From Erpobdella octoculata (lineage: Eukaryota > Annelida > Clitellata > Hirudinida > Erpobdellidae): a stretch of DNA of 64,000 bases. The notes below the pieces were generated by a model. That model was not told where the DNA came from. It saw only the letters and a program-made list of their open reading frames with translations, and searched no databases. The stretch's first letter is position 1. Each line of letters opens with the position of its first letter. The DNA lies in NCBI GenBank assembly GCA_963978895.1, contig OZ022240.1:19641483-19705482 (forward strand), given 5' to 3'. Positions 54,827 through 64,000 of the stretch are shown here, in pieces. The position numbers were made by a program, and so were the translations under genes.

Positions 54827-55025
54827 ACTAATTATGGAGATAAAACAATTTACAGCAAAGAGGAAGGATTAAAGTTGTCAAATAAATTGAGTTCCATAAA
54901 ATTTCTCTCTCAAGATGATGTCGTGGTGAACGATGAACTCAGCAAAGGATCATTTGTGATTGTTTCAAAAGGAATGTTTAACGATGGAGACAACAAAGTT
55001 TCAGTTGCTGTAAAGTTCTTAAAAA
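54827..55025 (+). CDS. receptor exon k: kinase N-lobe start (glycine loop, VAVK)
   Basis: Acceptor ATTTTCAG, donor GTAATT at 55026; phase 0-1. It encodes the beginning of a protein-kinase domain: LSKGSFVIVSKG stands where the glycine loop L-G-x-G-x-F-G-x-V-x-x-G is expected, with the first Gly changed to Ser and the third to Val. VAVKFLK preserves the ATP-binding Lys. Confidence 0.87.
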
Positions 55026-55474
55026 GTAATTTTTTTGTTTGTGAATTTTAAAAAATACAATATAAGCGCTTATTTCGACTATTGCATTAAAAGCTTAATT
55101 TTTCTTTTTTTTATAAATTTATAAATAATTACGATTTAAAAATAAATTAGTCAGTTTTACAATTTAAATTTTACAATTTTAAAAAACCGTCTTTTTTTTT
55201 AAATATTTCTTTGCGCTTCCGTACATTGTTGTTAACATCACTAGGCTTGCCGCTAAAGATTAAATGCAAAATAAATCTCAAATTTAAAAAAATTACAAAA
55301 GTCTTTGTTTTTTATCGAGGGGACTTCAACGCATTTTTGACTATTGAACTAAAAAGTTTTTCTTTTATAAATTTATTAATGCTTATGATTTTTTTATGTT
55401 GACCCAACTAAAAAAGTAATTGAACTCTAACTACTTTTGTACTAAAAATTTCTAGTTAAAGTATTAGTTGACAC

Positions 55475-56729
<1,255 letters not shown>

Positions 56730-56879
56730 GTTGACACTATAGCTGTCTCATTTATTTTTACTTTCTTTTTATGAAATTGCTACGTTTTTGAAAACCACCC
56801 TAAACATTATAAGAAGCATGTAAATATTTGTCAATAGTAGTAGTTATATGAAGAAATTGAGAAGTAACGATTTGGCATG

Positions 56880-57275
56880 GTATTCAAGCCCACAAAACCG
56901 AATCGGAAGATTGCGCAGGCTCTAGCGAGACTGGAGGAAACTGCGTCAAACACTCAAAAGACTTGAACATGTTGTTTTTGAATTGCGGTCAAGGCCACGA
57001 GTGAAGGTGAAGGTACTTTTTTTGTTTATGGCCATGTCGCATTTTTCAAAGGCGACTGCTGCTCGGAACGAACAGAATTAAAAAAGGGGTAATGAGATAA
57101 TTATCGCTGATTTTATTATCTATTTCCGCTCGATTGACTTTACAGAATTTAAAACGGTATTTTAGGGAACATAATAGCAGGTATAGAAAGACTTATCAAA
57201 GCTTCATTCTTTTCTTCCAATAAACTAGAAAACCATTCCAGAAAACCCGGTATACGATTTGGCGATATCATAACA
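56880..57275 (+). mobile_element. Gypsy 3' remnant: integrase tail plus LTR, second copy
   Basis: VFKPTKPNRKIAQALARLE, then in another frame KLRQTLKRLEHVVFELRSRP and RVKVKV, followed by a purine tract AAAAAAGGGG and an LTR-like 57093-57275 ending CGATATCATAACA. Same family as 14188-14533 and 18903-20876. Only the 3' portion is present. Confidence 0.72.
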
Positions 57276-57370
57276 CACTTAAACAATATAAACATCTCAA
57301 AGTGAATTTTGGGTCGCTCTTAAAGTTAAAACCAAATTTCAGTTTACCGTCAATCTTTGAAAGAAGGCGT

Positions 57371-57547
57371 GTTTTTTTATTCACCAAGTTATCAACCACA
57401 CTTACCAAAGTATTTTTTAATTTGATATATTCACCCCGGCTCAGAGCAGGGTTTTATCAGGTGAATAAAAAAAGCGTAACGGTGAAATTTGATGAATTAG
57501 AAAATGCTTTGGTGAGTGTGGTTGATAACCTGGTGAATAAAAAAAAC
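57371..57547. repeat. inverted repeat with ~57 bp arms
   Basis: TTATTCACCAAGTTATCAAC, CACACTTACCAAAG (left) pair with CTTTGGTGAGTGTG, GTTGATAACCTGGTGAATAA (right). A third partial match (TTTTATCAGGTGAATAAAAA, 57450-57472) lies in the loop. Few mismatches, so the structure is recent or maintained. It lies in the intron between exons k and l. Confidence 0.88.
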
Positions 57548-57920
57548 AAGCCCAGAATGAACAGCGAGATAATCTGATATCTCGAAATCAGTTTGTTTAC
57601 ATTGCAATAAAATCCTTAAATTATTTAAATTTCAGTTATCTATTTTAAGATGCCAACAAAGTGTAATAACTGTGAAATATCTTGAATTTACATTTTCATA
57701 ACCAAATAAATCATTTATAACCAAAAATTAATTTATATGGATTGATTTTTACACACTTTATTTCAACTCACGGTTAATTCTTTACATGACTTTAGAATCA
57801 TAAAATTGAACAGCACATAGTTTAAGTTTCCGTTTTAGCACGAAAATATAGAAATTGTTTTCTTTAATTTTTAATAAAAAAATGTGCTTGTGTGTGTTAA
57901 TTAAATTATTTATTTTAAAG

Positions 57921-58034
57921 ATGGTGCCTCTCAGAAAAACATCACATCAATGAATGCCAAAGCAGAACTACTTGCTTCTCTGCCATCTCACGAAAACTTG
58001 GTCAAATTTTTTGGACTTGTGAAAGCTAGCACTG
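57921..58034 (+). CDS. receptor exon l: kinase alphaC region
   Basis: Acceptor TATTTTAAAG, donor GTGAGA at 58035; phase 1-1. It encodes NAKAELLASLPSHENLVKFF and GLV, matching the alphaC helix and beta4 of tyrosine kinases (E...L..L.H.N(L/I)V...G). The alphaC Glu that pairs with the VAVK Lys is kept. Confidence 0.87.
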
Positions 58035-58250
58035 GTGAGAAAGCAATATAATTATTTGCATTTTACATAATTTTTTGTAGCACCGTAACTTCGTGAATAG
58101 AAAAGTTTTAAATGATGTTTGGAAGCTGGTAGTGATGTGGTGGTCGACATTACATATTATAGCAAAACGCACTGACCAGGCTGTGCCGGACACAACAAAC
58201 TTTAACCAAATTTTAAAAAATTCTTTAAAAACCACGTTTCTCTTCTGCAC
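58026..58250 (-). pseudogene. possible LINE ORF2 C-terminal fragment
   Basis: The minus-strand frame reads TSFQTSFKTFLFTKLRCYKK, similar in style to the FK..LKTFLF ending of L2-type ORF2 proteins. Short, no other support; it overlaps the end of exon l by a few bases only because the frame is open there. Confidence 0.3.
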
Positions 58251-58679
58251 TAAAAAAACAAAAATGATTGTCTGGCTATATACAATTATTTAACATATAA
58301 CATACATACTAAGAGCAAACAGTAAAATTCTGTAGCTAAAAGCGTGGGTCTCATTTGTTTTATATTCTCGAATGCGAACAACGTTTTTGATTATAGCATT
58401 TTACGGTTAGCTAGTTTGCATGTCAACAAATTGAAAATTATTTTATTTTTAAGTGAGTGAGAAAAACGTAGTTTTCGATTTTTTTTGAATTAATATTACT
58501 TTAGTAAGAAATAAATCAAATAATTATAAATGATTTATGTGGATAATTGGATACGTATGTATATAGTCTTCCGTGTTATGTGTCTGCAAGTTAGCCGAAC
58601 ACAACATTCTGGTATACGTCTTTACGCGACCACATGGAATAAACAGATTTTTTATTATAAATTTAGAAATTAAATATCT

Positions 58680-59645
58680 TTTTTATTTTTTTATATTAAC
58701 TTCGTTGTGTTTGCTTGATTGCTTGAGACCCTATAGAACTAAAAAAAACAACAACTTTCCGTTATTCAATTGAGTTGAAATGTAGTGGGTTTATTTGTCG
58801 CTGCAGTCTTTACATTTTGTTAAATTATCAAATTGATTGGACAAAATATAGGTAAATTATTGAATAAATCAATAAAACCATGAAACATTTTTTAAATTTA
58901 AAACTTTTATATAAAAAAACAAACTATTGTTTTTTTTTTAAGAAAGTAATATTTAATTTTCAATTTTAAAAATTTTAGTAAATATTTTTTTATTCCATAG
59001 TGATTCGAAAATAGCTTGTATTTTCAATTTTTTACAGCAGACTTCACATTTTATCAAATTTTCAGATTGATTAGACAACATTTGAGTGAATTATAGAATA
59101 AAATCAGTTTTAGATACATACAGCCATCAGAAATTATGCATGTTGACTATCTTTTTTTTTTTATTAAATTCTTTGCAAGGGAAATGAGCCCCTCGCCAGC
59201 AACTGAGAATCACAATTTCAAAATGAAAATGAAAAATACGTATAGCAAAAAAAGAAAACAAAAATAAATAAACAAAAAATACAAAATTTTTTTTCATCAC
59301 AAAATACTTTGCAAAACATTTTTAATCACCGAATTATAAAATTATAGAGAATTTTAAAAACGAAGTTTTTTACGGTTTTCTTGTTAAATAAATTAAAAAT
59401 TGGTGGTTTGTAATTTGTATTTTTTTAAAACTTTTAAAGGTTTAATTGATTTGATTTTATAATTTACTCAAATTTTGTCCAATCAATCTGAAACTTTAAA
59501 AGAATGTTAAGTTTATGGTGACAAATAAACCCACTAAATCGCAATTTGATTAGATAAGAGAAAATGTGTTTTTTAAGTGGTAAAGAGTTCCAACGTATGG
59601 CTCAATCAATCAAGCAAACAAGGTGAAGTTAATATATAGGATTTA
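58680..59645. mobile_element. foldback element with long (~190 bp) inverted arms
   Basis: Left arm 58680-58865 (TTAACTTCGTTGTGTTTGCT, GTGGGTTTATTTGTCG, ATTGATTGGACAAAATA) pairs with right arm 59455-59640 (TTTTGTCCAATCAATCTGA, GACAAATAAACCCACTAAA, AAGCAAACAAGGTGAAGTTA). A third, direct-orientation partial copy of the inner arm is at 59035-59105 (CAGATTGATTAGACAA). No coding sequence. Target duplication not identified. Confidence 0.75.
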
Positions 59646-59759
59646 AAAATGAACGTTTAAAAAAGTGCTTAACAGTAAAGATACGAAAGTGCCTAAAAAA
59701 GGAAGATTGAAGACCAGACTTAGGAGGGATTTGTATTAAGTTAGTTAGGTAGAGCGGAG

Positions 59760-60030
59760 GAGAGGTATTTTTAATTTTGAAAATTAGTAGACAAATTTCA
59801 AAATCACTCTATATTTAAGAGGAAGCCAATGGAGAACAAGAGATGTAGAGATATGAGAAAAGTGAGAGGTGCGAGAAACTAAACCTATCGCAGAATTGAA
59901 GACTTCAGAAAAAGTATGAAGGGTAGTGCCAGGGAAGCCATAACAGAAAGAGTTGCTGTAGTCAATTCGAAACAGAACGAAAGAAGGAACAAGAAGTTGT
60001 GAGAAGGATCGTCCGGAAACGGAAGAAGAT
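59760..60030 (-). pseudogene. LINE (L2-like) RT C-terminal fragment
   Basis: The minus strand reads NSFCYGFPGTTLHTFSEVFN, SAIGLVSRTSHFSHIS and LVLHWLPLKYRVILKFVY, the conserved region around HWLP in L2/CR1 RTs. The open frame has few stops, but it is only ~90 codons. Confidence 0.75.
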
Positions 60031-60340
60031 GCTTAAAATTTAATAGAATTATACAATTAGGCATTTGTAAGCAACTTAAATAGCAAATAATAAATGTTAA
60101 ATGTCACGTGCCTTTGATTAAAAAACATATAAAATAATAGTTTAGATGTTGAAACCACGTTGCTTGAATGTTTGCTTGTTTATAAGTGTGTGTGTGCGTG
60201 TTGATACAATGTTTAATTGACGCTCAATGACGTACTTAATGATATTTCATCTCGTTAAACCACAGTGCATTCATGATTGAGGCTGTGAAACTATAAAAAA
60301 GAGAGATGAAATTATTATTTAGTTACATTTTTTCTAATAG

Positions 60341-60486
60341 GATATATGATTGTAATGGAGTTATGTGAACTTACCTTGAAATCTTGGCTGTCCGATGTGG
60401 CAAACATTACTCCTGATATTTTGGATGAGATGCTCATGTTTGCTATAAATATTGCCAGAGGGATGGAACATCTCCATAACAACAAG
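60341..60486 (+). CDS. receptor exon m: kinase hinge to alphaE
   Basis: Acceptor TTTCTAATAG; the donor is GCAAGA at 60487, a GC-type splice site after AAG. Phase 1-0. It encodes YMIVMELCELTLKSWLSDVA (hinge and alphaD) and INIARGMEHLHNNK (alphaE), standard tyrosine-kinase spacing. Confidence 0.87.
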
Positions 60487-60546
60487 GCAAGATTCTTAGT
60501 TGTACAAGTGGTTTTTTATTAGACCAATAAACAATTAACATTTTTC

Positions 60547-60720
60547 GATGTGTGTGTGTGTTTGTGTGTGTGGCTTTCTCTGTACGCAAATCTTGCAAAA
60601 AAATTTAAACAGCTTTTTGACTAGCTAGGAAGCTGAAACTTTTAGCATAGCTTTATATTGGATGACAATACATGATTAAAATAAAAAAAGAACAAAAACT
60701 TAATTTGAACATCTTTCGTA
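60547..60720 (-). mobile_element. inverted fragment of the 55.5 kb hAT-type family
   Basis: GTGTGTGGCTTTCTCTGTAC, CAAATCTTGCAA, TTTTTGACTAGCTAGGAAGC and AGCATAGCTTTATATTGGAT are the reverse complement of 56560-56690. Confidence 0.7.
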
Positions 60721-60845
60721 TTTTTAAATCGAGTGTATTTGAAATAAAAGTTTGTGTTGAAAAACTCGTTTTTTCTTTACTTGTTTTAATTTTTAAGATT
60801 TTAATTTAATTTTATTAACAAAATGCCACGTGTTTCCATTTATAG

Positions 60846-60956
60846 GTAATACACAAAAGAATTGCCATTAGAAATGTTCTATTAACAAAACAATTCAATC
60901 AGTACGTTGCCAAAGTTATTGGGTTTGGAGGCAGTTCATGCGATGGTGAAGAAAAA
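60846..60956 (+). CDS. receptor exon n: catalytic loop and DFG region, both Asp replaced
   Basis: Acceptor CCATTTATAG, donor GTAATT at 60957; phase 0-0. VIHKRIAIRNVLL stands in place of VIHRDLAARNVLL, so the catalytic HRD Asp is Arg. KVIGFGGSS stands in place of KVxDFGLxR, so the Mg-binding DFG Asp is Gly. The Asn of the catalytic loop is kept. In known kinases these Asp residues are needed for phosphotransfer, so a pseudokinase is expected. Confidence 0.9.
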
Positions 60957-61068
60957 GTAATTAGCAATTCATTTAATGTTTATATAATAAATAAAGTTTT
61001 GTTTTGCTAACTAGTAATTTTTTTAGCAAACATAAGACATTAGACATTACACTATCACTGTCACTTAG

Positions 61069-61195
61069 GCATCAGTTCCATTGAAATGGCTTGCTCCTGA
61101 AACTCTGGCAACAATCGGAAAGAAATCACCAGTGTACACTGAACATTCCGATGCGTGGTCTTACGGCATCACTCTCTGGGAGATTTACACCTTTG
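61069..61195 (+). CDS. receptor exon o: APE motif and alphaF
   Basis: Acceptor TCACTTAG, donor GTCAGT at 61196; phase 0-1. It encodes VPLKWLAPETLATIGKKSPV and EHSDAWSYGITLWEIYTFG, the tyrosine-kinase P-(V/L)-K-W-M/L-A-P-E and SDxWSYG(I/V)xLWE motifs. The activation segment from GFG to APE is short and lacks Tyr. The remaining C-lobe exons are not in the rest of the window and presumably lie beyond 64000. Confidence 0.88.
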
Positions 61196-61944
61196 GTCAG
61201 TTTTGACTTGTACTTATTCTAATAAATAATGCTATTAAAAAAATATTTTTAAAAACACGTTTTCATTTAAATGCACTAAATAGGATAAAATAATTTTCTC
61301 ACCAACATAAAGCTAATAAGAAAAAATAACGTTAAAATGTTTAACACTAAAAAATAAAAGCGTGGGGCACTAGCAATAGCTAAACAGTTTCTCTATCTTA
61401 CGATTTCAAAAATAGTCGGATTTTTGGAATTTACTTTAGCTTATAGGTTGATGACATCTTTTTAAAAGTTCTAAAACGTTTCAAAATATTAACAATTGAA
61501 CCATCGATAGTGAATTTATACGCCCGACGCTTTTATATTTAGTATGTAATCAATAAATCAATCAATCAATCAAATAAACTTATAAAGCACTTTTTCTTAG
61601 ATTCAAAGGCGCTTGCTCTTCAATAAATTTGCTAATTAAAAATGTTCTAAAATCCATGAAAAACAACAAATATTTACAACATGCACACCTAATTAGAAGA
61701 CGAAAAACTATAAGCATAATTTACCAACAGACACAAGAAAACAAACATTCAGCAAGAGCATGAATAACTGAAGAAAAGAAATAATTATTATATGTAAAAG
61801 ATTTCAAAATGGCCTCTATAAGGCCGTACTACTAATGACCCTAAAACTAACAACTACAAAAATACTTTTTTCAATCACTAACATGATTACAGTGATAACA
61901 TACTAAAACTAAAAACTACAAATAAACCTTTTTTCATTCCCAAA
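61196..61944. other. intron with a LINE-type (TCAA)n tail at 61548-61625
   Basis: CAATAAATCAATCAATCAAT followed by AAACTTATAAAGCAC and AGGCGCTTGCTC is the reverse complement of a typical L2-like LINE 3' end. The rest is AT-rich without recognised features. Confidence 0.55.
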
Positions 61945-62455
61945 CATGATAACACACTATGAAAAAGCATCAAACATTCTGAAAAAATTGTACATCATAA
62001 AAATACATTTTTTTAAAAACAACGTTTTTCTCGCGCCCTAAAAAGTAAAAATAAATATTTCTGTAAGCCTGACAGAATTTCTGAATAACTTGGTCACAGT
62101 ATGGTAACATACTTTAAAACAGTTTCTAATTCATATATAACGATAAACGTTAGGCGCATTATTTTTTATAAATGTTTGTTTTACAGACGTTTTGATGTTG
62201 TATAGGCGCCCAACGTTTTTCATTGTGTATGAATTAGAAACTGTTTTAAAGTATGTTATCATAATGTAACCAAGTTATTCAGAAAGTCTGCCAGGCTTAC
62301 AGAAGTATTATTTTATACTTTTTAGGGCACGAGAAAAACGTTGTTTTTAAAAAAATGTATTTTTATGATGTATTTTTATGATATACAATTTTTTCAGAAT
62401 GTCTGTCATTACCATTGTCATTACCATTGATGCTTTTTCATAGTGTGTTTTTTTT
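61945..62455. mobile_element. large foldback element, ~240 bp near-identical arms
   Basis: Left arm ACACACTATGAAAAAGCATC, ACATTCTGAAAAAATTGTA, CGTTTTTCTCGCGCCCTAAA, GTTTCTAATTCATA; the right arm is its reverse complement (centre near 62195), with a small extra segment ATTACCATTGTC twice in the right arm (62406-62431). There is no coding capacity. A deleted relative is at 10370-10535. Confidence 0.88.
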
Positions 62456-62631
62456 TAATGTATTTTTATGATCTAACATTTTTTTCTACTTTTTCCTTTT
62501 TGATGGGTAAAATGTTGTAAGCATTTGAATTTTTAGATCAAATGTGTTGTGGCGCTGTCACAAATCGGGCTCTTTGATTTTCAAGGCGAGAGGAATGCCC
62601 TTCTGGTGTCTCGATCGCTTCTGAGAGAGCT

Positions 62632-62632
<1 letters not shown>

Positions 62633-62682
<50 letters not shown>
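62633..62682. repeat. (TA)n microsatellite
   Basis: About 50 bp of TA near the 5' end of the right-edge LINE. Confidence 0.95.
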
Positions 62683-62684
<2 letters not shown>

Positions 62685-62689
62685 GACGA

Positions 62690-64000
62690 TGTACGACGAT
62701 GTACGACAATATCACTACAGGGGGCGACGGGCTGGCCATCGTTCTCGAACCTCCTTCAGACCTAGACTTCCGGCTCCTTCCTCTGGTGACGCCCGTCCCG
62801 TCTAGTACAAACCTCCTCTTCATCTTCTCTTGCATTACCAGCCTCATCTTCATCTACTCATGATTCTCGTTTGACACCCGGGTGCTGCGTTGGCAGCTGG
62901 AATGCGCGTTCTCTTAGAAATAAACGATGTCATCCTGATGGCTGGGTATCGCCATCGATAGCAAACCAAATCATTCCAGTGATTTCATCACGCCAACGTG
63001 TTGTGCACCGAAAACTGTCGCCTCGTCAGCGGGTATTGGTCGACATACCCTGTGTTTTGAGTCGAGCCTTCTCTATCGGAGTCCTCAATGCCCAATCACT
63101 TGGTAACAAATCAGCTGCAATTAACAACTGCATAACAACTAACAATATTTAGGTAATGGCGGTTGTCGAATCGTGGCATGAATCCGCAGAGTCCCCCTGC
63201 GTCATCGCGTCAGCACCGCCAAACTACGATGTCCTCGAGCGATCACGGCCTCGATCAGTTTCTGAAGACCTCAATCTACGTACCAACAATGGAGGTATTT
63301 GCGTGTTTGCCTCACCTGAGGTCAAGATGAGTATTTTACCGTTTCCATCGTTTACAACGTTCGAGGTTCTGCCTTTGTTCCTACGTAATCCTGTGTTCTC
63401 TAGAGCATTCGTCGTGGTCTACCAACCAAGGTCACAGCCGATCACGATGAAGTTCATCACGGAATTCGTTGACGTGCTAGAGCATTGTTCCGGCTGTGCA
63501 AGATGTTGCATCGTTGGTGATGTCAACATCCACCTGGATGACCCAGGCAGCAGCCATGCAATTGCTTTCCTCAATGAACTTAAAAACTTTGACCTTTGTG
63601 AACACATCCAGCGTTCAACTCGCCGGGGCGGCCACCAGCTAGATGTTTCATCTCGCGTTTCGGGCACCCGGTCTCGTCAACCAGAGTCGACCCGCCATCT
63701 CTTATCTCTGACCATTCTCTTCTGGTACCGTCTTTTAATAGTGTTACTCCCATTGGCAAAACTCCTGCCAGAAAACAGGTCCAGCGGCGGCTTTGGAGGC
63801 AGTTCGACGTTGAGAGGTTCACTGACGATCTACTTTAGTCCAAATTAATCCTTGAGCGACCGAATGATGTGACTGAGTTATTTGACTGCTACAACGACAC
63901 GTTGACTCAACTTCTCAACATTCATGCACCAACAGTTACTGTTACACTGTACGCTAGATCGACTGCTCCATGGTTCGATATTTGAGAAAGTGGAAACAAG
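62690..64000 (+). mobile_element. LINE, 5' part with endonuclease, runs off the window
   Basis: A plus-strand LINE different from the 2.6 and 38 kb family. The beginning has damaged frames (GVLNAQSLGNKSAAINN then a stop); the endonuclease continues at 63156. The end of the window cuts the element before the RT. Confidence 0.78.
63050..63848 (+). pseudogene. LINE APE-type endonuclease, frameshifted
   Basis: GVLNAQSLGNKS (conserved N), VVESWHES (conserved E), NNGGICVFASPEVKMSIL, FVVVYQPRSQP (Y-R position changed), CCIVGDVNIHLDDPGSSHAI (D-N), HQLDV, and after a frameshift ISDHSLLVPS (D-H). A stop at 63151 separates the N-terminal piece from the rest. Homology continues to the window edge as ERFTDDLL, STAPWFD. 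Confidence 0.8.

Overview
This is an AT-rich, intron-rich, transposon-dense stretch of an animal genome. Long introns, canonical GT-AG junctions, dozens of decayed retroelements and DNA transposons, and one receptor-tyrosine-kinase-like gene all point to a metazoan. An early-branching invertebrate such as a sponge or cnidarian fits the mix of Gmr1-like Gypsy, Penelope-like, CR1/L2-like, hAT and Helitron elements, but the species cannot be named from the sequence alone.

The only convincing host gene is on the plus strand. Fifteen exons with matching splice phases run from 9123 to 61195 (2880 coding bases, about 960 residues, open at both ends). In order they encode two EGF-like modules, a large ectodomain with repeated beta-sandwich-like segments, a Cys-rich segment, one transmembrane helix (53.7 kb), a juxtamembrane region and a tyrosine-kinase-like domain (54.8-61.2 kb). 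The kinase has replaced the Asp of both HRD (HKR) and DFG (GFG), has a degenerate glycine loop and has a short activation segment without tyrosine, while keeping VAVK, the alphaC Glu and APE. It therefore looks like a receptor pseudokinase. The 5' exons and the end of the C-lobe are not recognisable in the window.

Nearly everything else is mobile DNA in the introns and upstream flank. 1-9 kb: a 245 bp Helitron; a 6 kb hAT-type element (2164-8189) with a perfect 8 bp target duplication that contains a 5'-inverted (twin-primed) LINE and a second LINE fragment; a MITE. 9.6-16.5 kb: a tRNA-derived SINE, a 1.47 kb Helitron with an internal ~156 bp satellite, a Gypsy tail, an internally deleted BED-finger hAT. 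17.2-28.5 kb intron: a second SINE, a hairpin, an LTR element with identical 189 bp LTRs encoding a SAP-domain protein and inserted in a (TA)n array, LINE fragments, minisatellites, two hAT elements. 29.3-42.8 kb intron: a truncated Gypsy, a Penelope-like RT with a hammerhead-like motif nearby, a Gypsy element with PR-integrase-RT-RNaseH order (Gmr1 type), and a nearly full-length decayed LINE. 43-49 kb: duplicated blocks, a perfect palindrome and a zinc-finger/RT/nuclease retroelement bounded by ~220 bp direct repeats. 50-64 kb: a 1.26 kb hAT-type MITE, several foldbacks, LINE fragments and a LINE that runs off the right edge.

The transposons show no sign of working with the receptor gene; they load its introns. 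The points most worth checking are the predicted pseudokinase receptor, the Gmr1-type element with its integrase core deleted, the SAP-domain LTR derivative, and the nuclease-type RT element with terminal direct repeats.
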